Of a DNA stretch of 64,000 nucleotides, positions 8,990 to 19,406 are shown piece by piece. Below the pieces are notes generated by a model that worked only from the letters and a program-made list of their open reading frames with translations, made no database searches and was not told the DNA's origin. The translations under genes and the position numbers were made by a program. The DNA comes from Arthrobacter sp. efr-133-R2A-120 (lineage in GTDB: Bacteria > Actinomycetota > Actinomycetes > Actinomycetales > Micrococcaceae), in assembly GCF_030209835.1 (NCBI RefSeq), contig NZ_JARVRF010000002.1, forward strand, positions 1 through 64,000, in the 5' to 3' direction. Position 1 is the first letter of the stretch; each line of letters begins with the position of its first letter.

Positions 8990-11059
8990 TTAGCCTTGAT
9001 GCGAAACGTCGGTGCCCGCGTCAGGTCCTTGACCGGTGAACGACTCCTGGCTGCTGACTCCCTGCGGGTGCGGGGACTGGGCGTCCAAGGGCTCTTCGAG
9101 ACGCGCGGCCTTGGCTTGTTCCTGTGCTTCGCGTTCAGCCTTTTCTGCGCGGGATTCCACCGGCGGGATGGTCTGTACCGGACGGGACTCTTTGGAGAGC
9201 CAGACTTCGCGGAAATCACGCTTGCGGATGTCGCGGAAGATGTGGGCGATCTCGGCTTGGTTCAGCGTTTCGCGCTCAAGCAGTTCGAGGGCCAACTGGT
9301 CCAGTACGTCGCGGTTCTCGGTCAGGATCGCATAGGCCTCATCGTGGGCCTGATCGATCAGGCGGCGCACTTCCTCGTCAACGATGTAAGCCACCGAGTC
9401 CGAGTAGTTGCGTTCCTGTGCCATATCCCGGCCCAGGAACGGCTCGCCTCCGCCAGCGCCGAGCTTCACGGCGCCGATGCGCTCGCTCATGCCGAACTGG
9501 GTGACCATCTTGCGGGCCGTTCCGGTGGCCTTTTCGATATCGTTCGAGGCGCCCGTCGAGGGGTCGTGGAAGACGATTTCCTCTGCAACGCGGCCACCCA
9601 TGGCGTACGCCATCTGGTCCAGGAGTTCGTTGCGGGTGATCGAGTACTTGTCGTCCTCGGGGACCACCATGGTGTAGCCGAGGGCGCGGCCTCGGGGCAG
9701 GATGGTGATCTTCGTGACAGGGGCGGAATTGCGAAGTGCTGCCGCCACCAGGGCGTGGCCGCCCTCGTGGTAGGCGGTGATCTTCCGCTCCATTTCCTTC
9801 ATGACGCGGCTGCGCTTCTGCGGGCCCGCCATGACGCGGTCGATTGCCTCGTCCAGGGCGCGGTCGTCAATCAGGTTGGCATTGGACCTTGCCGTCAGGA
9901 GGGCAGCCTCGTTGAGCACGTTGGCAAGGTCCGCACCCGTGTAGCCCGGGGTCTTCTTCGCGACGCCTTTGAGGTCGACGCCGTGGGCCATCGGTTTGCC
10001 CTTGGCGTGGACGCTCAGGATCTGTTCGCGACCAATCAGGTCCGGTGCTTCAACGGTGATCTGGCGGTCGAAGCGGCCGGGACGGAGCAGGGCAGGGTCG
10101 AGGACGTCCGGGCGGTTGGTCGCCGCGATCAGGATGACGTTGGTCTTGACGTCGAAGCCGTCCATTTCGACCAGGAGCTGGTTGAGTGTCTGCTCGCGCT
10201 CGTCGTTGCCGCCGCCGATACCGGCGCCACGGTGACGGCCGACGGCGTCGATCTCGTCAACGAAAATGATGGCGGGCGCATTGGCCTTCGCTTGCTCGAA
10301 GAGGTCGCGGACGCGGGAAGCACCGACGCCTACGAACATTTCGACGAAGTCCGAGCCCGAGATCGAGAAGAACGGGACGCCTGCCTCGCCTGCGACAGCG
10401 CGGGCCAGGAGGGTCTTGCCGGTGCCCGGAGGGCCGTACAGCAGCACGCCCTTCGGGATCTTAGCGCCAACGGCCTGGAACTTTGCCGGTTCCGCGAGGA
10501 ATTCCTTGATTTCCTGGAGCTCTTCGACGGCTTCGTCCGCGCCGGCAACGTCATCGAAGGTGACCTGCGGCATGTCCTTATTGACCAACTTGGCCTTCGA
10601 CTTGCCGAACTGCATCACCTTGGAACCGCCGCCTTGCATGCGCGAGAGCAAGAACCAGAAAAGCACGCCCAGCAGGAGCACGGGGACGAGGAGCGAGAAA
10701 AGTCCGGAGAACCAATTGTTCTCGACGGGCTGGTCCGTGAAGCCGCCGGACGGTTGGGCATTGGTGACGGCCTTGACGACGTCCCCGGCCCGCGCCGTGA
10801 CGTAGAAGAACTGGACGTTCTTGCCCTTGTCCTGGCCGTCGATGACGAGGTTGTCTTTCAGCGTCAGGTCAACGCGGTTCTCGGCGTCGTAGATTTTGGC
10901 CTGGTCCACCTTGCCGCTCTGGGCGAGGATCGCGAGGCCCTTATCGGTGTCGATACGGGTGGATCCGCCGGGGGCAAGGGTTGCAAATGCCACCAGGAGC
11001 AAGCCGACTACGACAACAATCCAGATGCCCGGGCCCTTGAAGAAACTCTTAGCTTTCAT
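8990..11059 (-). CDS. ftsH: ATP-dependent zinc metalloprotease FtsH
   Basis: A membrane-anchored AAA+ protease that extracts and degrades membrane and misfolded proteins. Order of parts: membrane helix (residues 11-28), external domain, second helix (~120-138), Walker A GPPGTGKT (209-216), Walker B IIFVDEID (264-271), second region of homology with the arginine fingers (~314-332), and zinc motif HEGGH (431-435). The C-terminus has a ~70-residue Glu/Ala/Gln-rich tail typical of Actinobacteria. The ATG at 11059 (689 residues) is chosen because [11 protein letters not shown] is the usual N-terminus; a GTG 14 codons upstream (11101) is possible and the AGGAGG seen there falls between the two. Confidence 0.96.
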   Translation of the reverse strand: MKAKSFFKGPGIWIVVVVGLLLVAFATLAPGGSTRIDTDKGLAILAQSGKVDQAKIYDAENRVDLTLKDNLVIDGQDKGKNVQFFYVTARAGDVVKAVTNAQPSGGFTDQPVENNWFSGLFSLLVPVLLLGVLFWFLLSRMQGGGSKVMQFGKSKAKLVNKDMPQVTFDDVAGADEAVEELQEIKEFLAEPAKFQAVGAKIPKGVLLYGPPGTGKTLLARAVAGEAGVPFFSISGSDFVEMFVGVGASRVRDLFEQAKANAPAIIFVDEIDAVGRHRGAGIGGGNDEREQTLNQLLVEMDGFDVKTNVILIAATNRPDVLDPALLRPGRFDRQITVEAPDLIGREQILSVHAKGKPMAHGVDLKGVAKKTPGYTGADLANVLNEAALLTARSNANLIDDRALDEAIDRVMAGPQKRSRVMKEMERKITAYHEGGHALVAAALRNSAPVTKITILPRGRALGYTMVVPEDDKYSITRNELLDQMAYAMGGRVAEEIVFHDPSTGASNDIEKATGTARKMVTQFGMSERIGAVKLGAGGGEPFLGRDMAQERNYSDSVAYIVDEEVRRLIDQAHDEAYAILTENRDVLDQLALELLERETLNQAEIAHIFRDIRKRDFREVWLSKESRPVQTIPPVESRAEKAEREAQEQAKAARLEEPLDAQSPHPQGVSSQESFTGQGPDAGTDVSHQG

Positions 11060-11278
11060 CTGTTCGGGGGCTCCGCCCCGTCCCTCCTGGTAGTGCTGCA
11101 CGGCGCAGCTTCTGCGCGCGTGTGGTGCTGCGTCAGTTTCTAGCTTTACACCGTTCGGAGTGATTCACGCACAGTAAGGGGCAAAAGTTCCCTCTAGGCG
11201 TACATGAACAGGGAATTCCGGAAGCTCGCGGGAGAAATCCAAGGTTCTTTCAGGATCGCTGCGTAACCGCACAACGAG

Positions 11279-11306
11279 AAGCGGCCTCCCGAACAGGAGG
11301 CCGCTT
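11279..11306 (-). terminator. Hairpin downstream of hpt
   Basis: A perfect 11-bp stem, AAGCGGCCTCC paired with GGAGGCCGCTT, with a 6-nt loop, lies 42 bases after the hpt stop and before ftsH. It is not followed by a strong T-run on the minus strand, so termination may be partial, letting some transcripts enter ftsH. Confidence 0.7.
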
Positions 11307-11347
11307 TCACTCCGCGAACCTGCCGCGGTGGTTCGCTGCGAAAAGAG

Positions 11348-11899
11348 TTACTCGTAAACGTGCGGAGCGAGGGTTCCCACGAAGTCCAAGTTGCGGTACT
11401 TTTCGGCGTAATCCAGCCCGTAACCGACGACGAATTCGTTGGGAATGTCGTAGCCGACGTACTTGACGTCGATCTCGACCTTGGCGGCCGTAGGCTTGCG
11501 GAAAGCCGTACAGATTTCCACGGAAGCCGTGCCCCGCGATTCGAGGTTCGTCTTGAGCCAGGAGAGGGTCAGGCCGGAATCGATAATGTCTTCGACAATC
11601 AGGACATCCTTGCCCATGAGGTCGGTATCAAGGTCCTTGAGGATGCGCACGACGCCGGAAGACTGGGTACCGGAGCCGTACGAAGACACCGCCATCCAGT
11701 CCATGCTGACGTGGCTGTGCAGCGCACGGGCGAGGTCTGCCATGACCATGACGGCACCCTTGAGCACGCCGACGATCAGCAGCTCACGGCCCTCGTAGTC
11801 CTTGTCAATCTGTGCAGCAAGTTCGGCGATCCGTTGCTGGATCTGCTCCTTGGTGTAGAGAACGTGTTTGAGGTCTGCCTGGACGTCGTTTGAATCCAC
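11348..11899 (-). CDS. hpt: Hypoxanthine phosphoribosyltransferase
   Basis: Salvages hypoxanthine and guanine to IMP and GMP using PRPP. The PRPP-binding loop [14 protein letters not shown] is intact, and the Lys-Gly pair and C-terminal YAEKYRNL are typical of type I hypoxanthine enzymes. The GTG at 11899 is preferred as start since CAGGAG sits 6 bases upstream; a TTG one codon earlier is less likely. It lies 31 bases downstream of tilS, an arrangement (tilS-hpt-ftsH) conserved in many Gram-positive bacteria. Length is 183 residues, as expected. Confidence 0.96.
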   Translation of the reverse strand: MDSNDVQADLKHVLYTKEQIQQRIAELAAQIDKDYEGRELLIVGVLKGAVMVMADLARALHSHVSMDWMAVSSYGSGTQSSGVVRILKDLDTDLMGKDVLIVEDIIDSGLTLSWLKTNLESRGTASVEICTAFRKPTAAKVEIDVKYVGYDIPNEFVVGYGLDYAEKYRNLDFVGTLAPHVYE

Positions 11900-11930
11900 C
11901 AATGGCTCCTGTGTTGATGCGTGGGTGCGG

Positions 11931-13094
11931 CTACTGTTGGGGCGATCTTTGATGCCGGAATACTAGCTTCCCACAGCCGCCGCCTTCGCGGGGAACGGCA
12001 GTTCCCCGTGCTGAGGCCTCCCTCTCCAATTCGCTCAGGGATACGCGGTAGACGCTGACGCTTCCGGGAAGCTGCACCGGACCCGCCGATCCCTGCCGGC
12101 GCAGTAACGCTTCGGCCGCTTGAAGCCGCCCGTAACCGGGCTGTTGGCTCCCGACGTCGGCCGCTGCCTTGGCGATCACCCGGAACCTCAGCGCGGGGGA
12201 CAATTCCCTCAAGGCGTCTTCGGGAAGCCAGACTCCATCGTCGCTCCGGTTCACGAGGCCCGCATAGCGCTCTGCGGCAAGCTGCTCCAGGAAGTCAGCG
12301 TCCTGTTGGAGGATCGCGGCGGTGCGGGCGAGTGATTCGGCAACCCCGGGCCCCAGCTTGTCCTCAAGCAAGGGCATCACCTCAACCCGGGTCCGGGAGC
12401 GGGCGAAGGCAGGGTCCGCGTTACTGGGATCGTGCCAGGTTTCGAGCTCCTCGACGTCGCAGATTTCAAGCGTTTCCGCCCGGCGAAGCCCCAGGAAGGG
12501 ACGGAGGAGCTTGCCGCGTGCGGGGCGCATTCCAGCGAGGGAGCGGGTTCCCGAACCCCGCGCCAGGCCGAGCAGTACCTGTTCGGCCTGGTCGTCCAGC
12601 GTGTGCCCGAGCAGGATTGCTCCACAACCGAGTTCGGTGGCGGCTGCTTCGAGGGCCGCATGCCGGGCGTCCCGGGCTGCCGCCTCGGGTCCAAAGCCGG
12701 TAGCCGCCACGTCCACGGTCCTCAGCTGGACAGGCGAGAGGCCCAGCACCTCCAGGATCGCCACGGTTCGTGCCGCGACCTCACCCGAGCCTTCCTGCAG
12801 CTGATGGTCAACCACGACGGCGGCAACGCTCACGGGGCGGCCGTGCACATGGCCTCGACGGGCAAAATAGGCTGCCACTGAAGCAAGGGCCAGGGAGTCC
12901 GGCCCACCGCTGCAAGCGACGAGGATTCGCTCGGGATAGCCTGCGGAGGCCAGCGCGTCCTGCAACATGTTCCGTGCCTTGCCGACGACTGGCGCCAAAC
13001 GCCCGGGGCGCCGTCGTCCGCTGCTTGCTGCGATACTCCTGCTTGGTGGGTTTATACTGCTTGCGCCCGGACCCGATGTGGTACCCGCGGTCAC
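11931..13094 (-). CDS. tilS: tRNA(Ile) lysidine synthetase
   Basis: Converts C34 of the CAU anticodon of tRNA-Ile2 to lysidine, so the tRNA reads AUA and is charged with isoleucine. The ATP-PPi motif SGGPDS is at residues 62-67 after a Ser/Pro/Arg-rich N-terminal extension of about 40 residues. The [20 protein letters not shown] segment expected of the N-type ATPase domain follows (about residues 165-185). The GTG start overlaps the stop of the upstream metalloprotease gene (GTGA). Length (387) fits actinobacterial enzymes that lack the full C-terminal domain of the E. coli protein. A later in-frame start is possible. Confidence 0.93.
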   Translation of the reverse strand: MTAGTTSGPGASSINPPSRSIAASSGRRRPGRLAPVVGKARNMLQDALASAGYPERILVACSGGPDSLALASVAAYFARRGHVHGRPVSVAAVVVDHQLQEGSGEVAARTVAILEVLGLSPVQLRTVDVAATGFGPEAAARDARHAALEAAATELGCGAILLGHTLDDQAEQVLLGLARGSGTRSLAGMRPARGKLLRPFLGLRRAETLEICDVEELETWHDPSNADPAFARSRTRVEVMPLLEDKLGPGVAESLARTAAILQQDADFLEQLAAERYAGLVNRSDDGVWLPEDALRELSPALRFRVIAKAAADVGSQQPGYGRLQAAEALLRRQGSAGPVQLPGSVSVYRVSLSELEREASARGTAVPREGGGCGKLVFRHQRSPQQ

Positions 13095-14203
13095 AGCCCC
13101 ATCCGCTCAAGCCACAGCTTGGAGTCGTGGATTTCGGCTTCCGTGGGCAGTTCTTCGGCCGATTCCCACACCCGGTTCAGGCCTTCCATGCCGGCCACCG
13201 CAACCACTTCGCGGACAAACTTGGCTCCGTCGCTGTACTGGCGCATCTTGGCATCCAGGCCGAGGATGTTGCGGATGAATTTCTCGATCACCCCGCGGTC
13301 TTTGCCCCGTGCGTTGAAGCGCTGCCTGATGGTCTTCACTGAAGGGACAAGGGTGGAATCGACGGCATCCATCACCACGTTGGCGTGGCCTTCCAGCAAG
13401 CTCATGACGGCTGTGAGATGCGAGAGCGAGGCTTTTTCCTCGGGGTTCTGCAGGAGGTCCAGAATGGCCCCGCGGCCGGGTGTGGCACCGGTGGAGCGGT
13501 CGCGCAGGGAACGCGCGGCGGCCGTGGCGCGATCCATGATGGAGTCCACATTGCCGATCAGGTTGGCGCTGAGGCGCTCGATTTCCTCAAGCATGTGGGT
13601 CCGGAGCCAGGGCGCCGCAGCGAACTGCACCCGGTGGGTCTGCTCGTGAAGGCAAACCCAGAGCCGGAAATCGTCCGGATCAACATTGAGCTCGCGCTCC
13701 ACGGAGATGATGTTCGGAGCCACCAGCAAAAGCCTGCCAGCAGGCGGCGCTTTCGAGTCCGGGGCGAGCGCCGCGAAAGGATCGTATTGACCCAGGACCT
13801 TGCTCGACAAGAAGGCAAGCACGGCCCCGAGCTGGGTACCCGTGATGGCGCCGCTCGCGGCAGCGGCAGCCGGCGTCATCGCCGGGCCGCGCCGGGAATC
13901 CAGCATTTGCTGAAGGGCCGGCTGGAGCATCACGGCAAAACTTTGGGTATTGGCCTTCGCCCATGACGCCCGGTCAACTACCAGGACATGGGAATCGCGG
14001 AGATCGCGTGCGGCTTCCAGACCGGTGATGTCATGCACATGCGGTACCGAGATGTCCGCGCTGAACCGCAGGCTGTCCACGGCTTTGCCGATCTGCGCCG
14101 GACTCAGTAGTGGACCGGGGGGAGCGAGCCGGGCAGCCGTGGAGGCGGCCAGCTCCCAGTTGATGAGGGACTGGGCTTGCTGCTGAGACTCCATACGAAC
14201 CAT
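13091..14203 (-). CDS. Zinc-dependent metalloprotease-like protein (DUF2342)
   Basis: A 370-residue protein of the DUF2342 family, which often carries the label 'coenzyme F420 biosynthesis associated' from genome context. The HExxH-type motif HEQTH occurs at residues 186-190, followed by RVQF, consistent with a zincin-like fold. Proteolysis itself has not been shown for most members. It precedes and overlaps tilS. No clear Shine-Dalgarno is seen; a second ATG lies three codons in. No F420 genes are in the window. Confidence 0.85.
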   Translation of the reverse strand: MVRMESQQQAQSLINWELAASTAARLAPPGPLLSPAQIGKAVDSLRFSADISVPHVHDITGLEAARDLRDSHVLVVDRASWAKANTQSFAVMLQPALQQMLDSRRGPAMTPAAAAASGAITGTQLGAVLAFLSSKVLGQYDPFAALAPDSKAPPAGRLLLVAPNIISVERELNVDPDDFRLWVCLHEQTHRVQFAAAPWLRTHMLEEIERLSANLIGNVDSIMDRATAAARSLRDRSTGATPGRGAILDLLQNPEEKASLSHLTAVMSLLEGHANVVMDAVDSTLVPSVKTIRQRFNARGKDRGVIEKFIRNILGLDAKMRQYSDGAKFVREVVAVAGMEGLNRVWESAEELPTEAEIHDSKLWLERMGL

Positions 14204-14271
14204 CAGAACACAACAGGCTGAATCTGCGCCCTTAAGTTCGCTCAGCGGCGAACATCAGGCAGCGGCGAACG

Positions 14272-15804
14272 TCAACCACCAGTGCAACCACATGACGCGA
14301 GTGCAGTGGCGGCCCTGTCCAGCGCCACCTTGTTCCCCGCTGCGCCCGGCGTCAGCCCGTTGCCGATAAAGGAAAAGACCAGAAGGCGGCCGTTCGCGTC
14401 CACTACGTAGCCGCTCAAAGCGATCACCGAATTCAAGGTACCGGTCTTGGCCCGCACCAGCCCCGCCCCTTGGGAGGTGGTGGGGTCTGCGTAGCGGTCA
14501 CCGAGCGTCCCGGTCAGTCCAGCAACCGGGAACCCGGCGAGGGCGGCGCGGAGACGAGTGTCCGGTCCCGAGGTAATGGCCCGCACAACGTCCGCGAACT
14601 GCCGAGCCGACACCTGGTTGCCCAAGGCAAGGCCGGACACGTCCGCCAAGTGCATGGAGTCCGTGGCGATCCCCACTTCCGCCAACTGGGAGCTCACGGC
14701 CGCCGTCGCGCCGTCGTTGGATCCCGGCTTTCCCTCGGACAAAGCGGACATCCGGCCGAACACCTCGGCCAGGTAGTTGTCCGAGGTTTCGAGCATCAAG
14801 TCCACTTGCTCGCGGACGGTGGCAGACACCACGCTGGCGAGAACGTCCTGCTTTCCGGACGGAGCGGCGGCGCGTTCCACACCCGGGACCACCGTGAATC
14901 CGGCCGCGGCGCCCGCGGCTTGGAGCTTTCCCGCGAAAGCCTCGGCAGCGGTGAGCGCGGCGTCTTGCGGGCGCGGACCTGTGGTTGCGCCCGGGCTTGT
15001 CCTGGCCGAGTTCAGGGCGAGCGGAAAGATTGGCGCGGTTTCGCCGGCGGCGACGTCGTCGAGGCTCCACGCCGGATTCAAAGCGGGCCCGGTGAATAGG
15101 CCATCGTCCAATTGCACCGTGACCGGCCCCTTCACGCCCCGGTCCTGCAGCGCTTTTGCGGCATCCGCCGCGAGGGTCTCCAGGCCGGCATGGCCAAGCA
15201 CCTCGCCTGGCTGGGACGGGCCGTCGCCGAGCAGGACGTCGCCTCCGGCGCTCAGGATGATGGTCGACGCGGAAGGTCCTGCCAGGACCCGCGTGCTGAA
15301 GCGGGTCTCCGGGCCGATCGCCCGCAGCGCCGCGACTGCGGTGAGCAGCTTCATGTTGGACGCCGGCACCCGGTTCTTGGCGCCGTCCCGATCGTAAAGC
15401 GGAAGCCCGGTCAGCGCATCCTCAACGACGCCGGTGAAGTCTCCCCCGCCGTCGGGGGTCAGGAGGGCGTTGAGCTGGTTCGTGACATCGGCCGGCAGCG
15501 GGACCGGGGCGGAAGCGTCCAAGGGCGCAACGATGTGGGTACGGCTCAGCTGCTTGGGGACTTGTTGCCAGGCGGGCATCTTGGGTGTGGGCGTAACGGC
15601 TGCCCCGAAGAGGCCGGCCGCGACCCCGAGGCCCATCGGGACGGCCAAGGCCGCGATGACCAAGGTCAGCAAGACCTGCGGCAGGAAGCGGAAAATGGCC
15701 TTCGAAGCAGGGTTCGGGGGCCGGGTCTTCCTGGGCCTGAGAACGGGAGTGTCCTGCTGTTCCGGAGCCTGCTTTTCAGCCTCCGCCTCGTTAACGCCCT
15801 TCAT
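14272..15804 (-). CDS. dacB: D-alanyl-D-alanine carboxypeptidase/endopeptidase (PBP4 family)
   Basis: A class C low-molecular-weight penicillin-binding protein that trims peptidoglycan stem peptides and cross-links outside the membrane. The N-terminal cytoplasmic ~40 residues are charged and followed by a membrane anchor (about 43-68). The three active-site motifs are present: SNMK at 149-152, SDN near 345, and KTG near 465. Length (510) fits DacB with its inserted domain. It is the promoter-proximal gene of the minus-strand block and lies divergent from ppa, 136 bases apart. Confidence 0.93.
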   Translation of the reverse strand: MKGVNEAEAEKQAPEQQDTPVLRPRKTRPPNPASKAIFRFLPQVLLTLVIAALAVPMGLGVAAGLFGAAVTPTPKMPAWQQVPKQLSRTHIVAPLDASAPVPLPADVTNQLNALLTPDGGGDFTGVVEDALTGLPLYDRDGAKNRVPASNMKLLTAVAALRAIGPETRFSTRVLAGPSASTIILSAGGDVLLGDGPSQPGEVLGHAGLETLAADAAKALQDRGVKGPVTVQLDDGLFTGPALNPAWSLDDVAAGETAPIFPLALNSARTSPGATTGPRPQDAALTAAEAFAGKLQAAGAAAGFTVVPGVERAAAPSGKQDVLASVVSATVREQVDLMLETSDNYLAEVFGRMSALSEGKPGSNDGATAAVSSQLAEVGIATDSMHLADVSGLALGNQVSARQFADVVRAITSGPDTRLRAALAGFPVAGLTGTLGDRYADPTTSQGAGLVRAKTGTLNSVIALSGYVVDANGRLLVFSFIGNGLTPGAAGNKVALDRAATALASCGCTGG

Positions 15805-15940
15805 GCAGCTTTAGTCCTCAAAGTCTTGAATGTCCCCACCGTTTCAAGAAACTTGGGCCTCTCGCTATATCCTCAATAGTAGTCGGCGGCGTCGGCTGCT
15901 CTGTTGCCGCGCCCATGCCAATACCGTCAAGGAGCATTCC

Positions 15941-16429
15941 ATGAAGCACGACGTCACGATCGAGATCCCCAAGGGGTCGCGCGTCAAGTACGAAGTTGAC
16001 CACGAGACCGGTCGCGTCCGCCTGGACCGCGTCCTGTTCACCTCCATGCAGTACCCCACGCATTACGGGTTCTTCGAGAACACCCTGGGCGAGGACGGCG
16101 ACCCACTGGATGCACTGGTGCTCCTGCAGGACTTCGACCTGTACCCCGGAGTCATCGTTGAGTCCCGCCCGATCGGCGTTTTCAACATGACCGACGACGG
16201 CGGCGGAGACGCGAAGGTCCTGTGCGTTCCGGCCGACCCGCGCTTCGACCACATCCAGGAAATCTCCGATGTCAGCGAATTCCTGATCAAGGAAATCGAG
16301 CACTTCTTCACCCGCTACAAGGACCTTGAGCCGGGTAAGTGGGTCAAGGCTGAAGGCTGGGCCGACCGCGCAGCAGCCGAAGCCGAGCTGGAAGCTTCCA
16401 TCAAGCGTTACGTTCCGGTCGCGCACTGA
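15941..16429 (+). CDS. ppa: Inorganic pyrophosphatase
   Basis: Family I soluble pyrophosphatase that hydrolyses PPi and pulls biosynthetic reactions forward. Signature regions include [13 protein letters not shown] at the start, the metal-site segment [11 protein letters not shown] near residue 50, and [17 protein letters not shown] near residue 85. Length is 162 residues, typical of actinobacterial enzymes. The ATG at 15941 has AAGGAG 6 bases upstream; the frame stays open further upstream but there it reads through the dacB promoter region. A very strong hairpin follows. Confidence 0.97.
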   Translation: MKHDVTIEIPKGSRVKYEVDHETGRVRLDRVLFTSMQYPTHYGFFENTLGEDGDPLDALVLLQDFDLYPGVIVESRPIGVFNMTDDGGGDAKVLCVPADPRFDHIQEISDVSEFLIKEIEHFFTRYKDLEPGKWVKAEGWADRAAAEAELEASIKRYVPVAH

Positions 16430-16500
16430 TCCCCACCGCCACCCTAACCTCGCTCCGCTCGGCCAGGGAACCCTGGCGGCGTGGGCCCTGCGATGGTGCC

Positions 16501-16549
16501 CGACGGCGGCGGGTGCGGTTCCAGGCGAACCGCACCCGCCGCCGTCGTT
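16501..16549 (+). terminator. Strong hairpin terminator after ppa
   Basis: A perfect 20-bp stem: CGACGGCGGCGGGTGCGGTT pairs with its complement at 16528-16547 across a 7-nt loop (CCAGGCG), followed by TT. It lies 71 bases after the ppa stop and is the most stable simple hairpin of this region. Confidence 0.8.
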
Positions 16550-16675
16550 AACGGGTGGGTCCCGGACGCGGAACGGATCGGCTCACAATCGCTGGGCACG
16601 CGCGGCCGTAACGACCAGTTGACTCTCGATTAACCCCTTGAAAGTCAGCTACCTGCCGGTAATGTTTGATCCACC

Positions 16676-17275
16676 ATGTTCACGCTGACCATCAACCAAC
16701 GCGACAGCCGCGGCAACGGAGACCTCGTACCGCAGCTGCTCAAAGACTTGCGCCACATCCCTGCGCGCTTGGACTTTGACCGCTCGGTGGAGGACGAAGT
16801 CCAAGGCATCGTGGAATTCCCGCAACAGGCCGTGGACTCAGCGCTCATAGCCTTGCGGAGCGGACAGTGGTACGTGGGAATCGGCGTCGGACCCGTCAAC
16901 GAACCCCTGCCCAAGCAAATCAAAGACGCCTCCGGACACGGCCTGGTCTACGCCCGCCGCGCCGTGGACCGCTTGCGGAACAGCAAGGAGCGAGTCCCCG
17001 TGGCCGTCGAGGGGCCGATTGCTGCGCTTGCTGCCGAATCGGAGGCTGTGCTGCGGCTCTTGGGGCACATTGTGCAGCATCGGAGCGTTGCTGAGTGGCG
17101 CGTCCTGGACCTGTTGATGCCCGGCGTGCGTGGTCAACAGAAGGCCGTGGCCCAGGAACTGGGGATCAGCACCCAAGCCGTGAGCAAGGCACTGGCCCGC
17201 GCCCAATGGGTAGAGGAGCACGCTGCCAGACCGGCCGCAGCACGCTTACTGCAATTGATCCTCGAGGTTTACTGA
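16676..17275 (+). CDS. HTH protein, SatD-like
   Basis: A 199-residue cytosolic protein resembling SatD/MarR-type families. The N-terminal half (residues ~1-110) is an alpha/beta region with no visible catalytic motif. The C-terminal part (~140-185) holds a helix-turn-helix: QQKAVAQELGISTQAVSKAL. A TAATGT hexamer lies 10 bases before the ATG and there is no Shine-Dalgarno, so the transcript may have a very short leader. DNA binding is inferred from the HTH; targets are unknown. It stands alone between ppa and the FUSC gene. Confidence 0.7.
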   Translation: MFTLTINQRDSRGNGDLVPQLLKDLRHIPARLDFDRSVEDEVQGIVEFPQQAVDSALIALRSGQWYVGIGVGPVNEPLPKQIKDASGHGLVYARRAVDRLRNSKERVPVAVEGPIAALAAESEAVLRLLGHIVQHRSVAEWRVLDLLMPGVRGQQKAVAQELGISTQAVSKALARAQWVEEHAARPAAARLLQLILEVY

Positions 17276-17307
17276 TAGCCCTCGGCCGCCTTTAGCCGAA
17301 CCAGCCC

Positions 17308-17337
17308 TCGACACATCCAACCATTCCCGCCTAACTT
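17308..17337 (+). promoter_or_regulatory. Leaderless-type promoter of the FUSC gene
   Basis: TCGACA (17308-17313), an 18-base spacer and TAACTT (17332-17337) form a sigma-70-type promoter. The -10 hexamer ends 6 bases before the ATG at 17344, so transcription should begin at or next to the start codon. No Shine-Dalgarno is present. Confidence 0.6.
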
Positions 17338-17343
17338 GGGTCC

Positions 17344-18426
17344 ATGATCACCAAGCCAAAGCTTGGGCGGCTACTTCCAGCGCTCAAGCAGGCTGTCACA
17401 GGGCACCGTCTCCTGTTTGCTGCCAAGACGGCCGCCGCGGCCGGGCTGGCTTGGTACCTCGCGCCACTCATGCCAGGGTCTGCCGCCGCCTACCCGTATT
17501 ACGCACCCCTGGGCGTTTTGGTCAGCATGCACCCCACCGTTGCGGCTTCCGCCAAGCACGGGCTGCAAAGCCTTCTTGGACTCGGCTTGGGCATAGCCAT
17601 GGCCTTCGCGGTGACCACGATTACCGCGCCAAACGCACTGGCGGTGGCCGTCGTCGTCGGCCTGGGCGTGCTCGTCGGTGGCCTGCCAAGACTTGGAAGT
17701 GCCTCCGAATGGGTGCCCATGGCGGCGCTGTTCGTACTGGTGCTGGGTTATTCGAATGCGCAAGGCTTCTCGTTCGCGTACGTCCTGCAGATGGGCATGG
17801 GGGTGGCGGTCGGTTTCGCGGTGAACTGGCTGGTCTTCCCGCCCCTGCATCTTGAAGGCATCGATCCCGCCATCGACGGTCACCAACGGGCGCTGTCCAA
17901 GCAACTCAGGGACATGGCCAGAGCCATGACGGAATCGTGGCCACCGGACCATGAGGAATGGGCGAGCCGCAGCGGCGAGCTCGCACGTACCGCGACCGTG
18001 GTGCGGACAGCTGTCCAGGCAGCGAAGTTGAGCGCCAAAGCGAACCCGCGGTCCCGCCGTCGAGCCGGGCGCCTGCCCGGCGACCTGGCCGGTTTGCGGG
18101 TGATGGAACGGCTGACTTTTCACGTCCAGGACGTCACAGATGTCCTGGCAAGCGTGATCTGGGAAGAGAACGCGGGAACGGTCATTCCGGAGGGTGTCCC
18201 GCCTAATTTGGCTGAGGCCCTGGAGGACGTTGCAACAGCGATTCGGCAATGGAGGCATGGAGACGCCGAAGACTTCAGGAGCGCCTTGCGCGACGCTAGG
18301 GACAGTGTGGCATCACTAAGTGGCACTCTCACGGAAGCCGCCGCCGGCCAGGAGTCCGTGAACGCCACCGCGTCGGTCGCCATGAGCCTGCGGCGTATCA
18401 TCACCGTGGTCTCCGACGCCGCCTGA
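17344..18426 (+). CDS. FUSC family membrane protein
   Basis: A 360-residue protein with about six hydrophobic segments in the first ~165 residues, then a long charged helical cytoplasmic region. This plan matches the FUSC / aromatic acid exporter-like group (fusaric acid resistance, YccS/AaeB relatives). Substrate is unknown; aromatic or weak acid export is the family expectation. It is monocistronic and faces a convergent HAD gene whose stop lies 34 bases past its own. Confidence 0.8.
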   Translation: MITKPKLGRLLPALKQAVTGHRLLFAAKTAAAAGLAWYLAPLMPGSAAAYPYYAPLGVLVSMHPTVAASAKHGLQSLLGLGLGIAMAFAVTTITAPNALAVAVVVGLGVLVGGLPRLGSASEWVPMAALFVLVLGYSNAQGFSFAYVLQMGMGVAVGFAVNWLVFPPLHLEGIDPAIDGHQRALSKQLRDMARAMTESWPPDHEEWASRSGELARTATVVRTAVQAAKLSAKANPRSRRRAGRLPGDLAGLRVMERLTFHVQDVTDVLASVIWEENAGTVIPEGVPPNLAEALEDVATAIRQWRHGDAEDFRSALRDARDSVASLSGTLTEAAAGQESVNATASVAMSLRRIITVVSDAA

Positions 18427-18460
18427 ACTGCGGATGGCCAGTCCCGCTGAGTGTGGGTTT

Positions 18461-19306
18461 TTACAGTAGGCGGCGCAGGATGAGGGCTGCACCGTCGTCG
18501 TAGACAGAAGCGGTGACCTCATCCGCGACGGCGATGACTTCCTCGGGTGCCTGGCCCATGGCGACACCGCGCCCGGCCCAGCTGAGCATCTCGATGTCAT
18601 TGCGGCCGTCCCCCACTGCCACCGTGTGGCGGGGGTGCGTACCGAGCCGCTGCCGCAACAGTTCCAAGGCGCTGGCCTTGGTGACGCCGGCGGCGGCGAT
18701 ATCCAGCCAGGCCGTCCAGCCCACTGAGTAGGTGACCCCGGACAGTCCGATCTTCCGGATGGCTGCGGAAAATTCTTCAGCCGTATTCTCGCTGCTGAAC
18801 ACCACCACACGCACGGCAGTGGCATCCAGCATGGTCTGGAAATCGACGCCGATTGCCTCAACACCGAAGCTGGCGTCCTGGAACCGCTCTGTGGAGAGAA
18901 AATTCCCGTCCTCGTCTTCGAGCGCGTATTTGGCGGACGGAAGCTGCTCGCGAAGTGCCATCAACGCCGGGGCAGGATCGAAGGTGGCCTTGTGAATGAT
19001 CTCGTAGCCTGCGTCCAGCTGGGGGTCGAGCCGCAACGTGACTCCGCCGTTGCAGCATACGGCGTACCCGCGTTCCAGCCCGATCTGCTCAATGATGGGC
19101 AAAGTGGCGTTCAACGAACGGCCGGTGGCGATCAGGACGTCGTGACCTTGGGCGACGACTGCCCTTGCGGCGTCGCGGACACCTGGCGACATGTGACCAT
19201 CGTGATCCACGAGGGTTCCGTCGACGTCCAACGCGACCATGAGTTTGTGATTCGAATTCCGCTGGTCATCGATGCCAGCGACTGAGGTACCAGTCAAAAT
19301 AGTCAT
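18461..19306 (-). CDS. HAD-superfamily hydrolase (Cof type)
   Basis: A predicted sugar- or nucleotide-phosphate phosphatase of HAD subclass IIB. Motif I is ALDVDGTLVDHDG, with the nucleophile Asp and general acid Asp. Motif III Lys and motif IV GDGRNDIEML are also intact near the C-terminus. The start at 19306 is provisional: GGAGG is only 1 base from this ATG, too close for a normal ribosome site, while TTCACT ends 6 bases upstream, as in the leaderless genes here. An internal ATG (LMVALDVDG) is a further option. Substrate cannot be told from sequence. A second, distinct HAD-IIB gene lies at 41488-42297. Confidence 0.85.
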   Translation of the reverse strand: MTILTGTSVAGIDDQRNSNHKLMVALDVDGTLVDHDGHMSPGVRDAARAVVAQGHDVLIATGRSLNATLPIIEQIGLERGYAVCCNGGVTLRLDPQLDAGYEIIHKATFDPAPALMALREQLPSAKYALEDEDGNFLSTERFQDASFGVEAIGVDFQTMLDATAVRVVVFSSENTAEEFSAAIRKIGLSGVTYSVGWTAWLDIAAAGVTKASALELLRQRLGTHPRHTVAVGDGRNDIEMLSWAGRGVAMGQAPEEVIAVADEVTASVYDDGAALILRRLL

Positions 19307-19406
19307 GCCTCCAGTGAAGCAGACCCCACCGACACCAGCTAGGACGCAGGCCACAGCAAGGGATTAACACGCGGTGAATACTCCCACGTTGTCCACAGTG
19401 TGAATG

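Noticed and set aside
8996..11143. 715-codon open frame antisense to ftsH
   Set aside because: It mirrors the GC-rich third-position pattern of ftsH, has no recognisable domain and no ribosome site; ftsH is certain.
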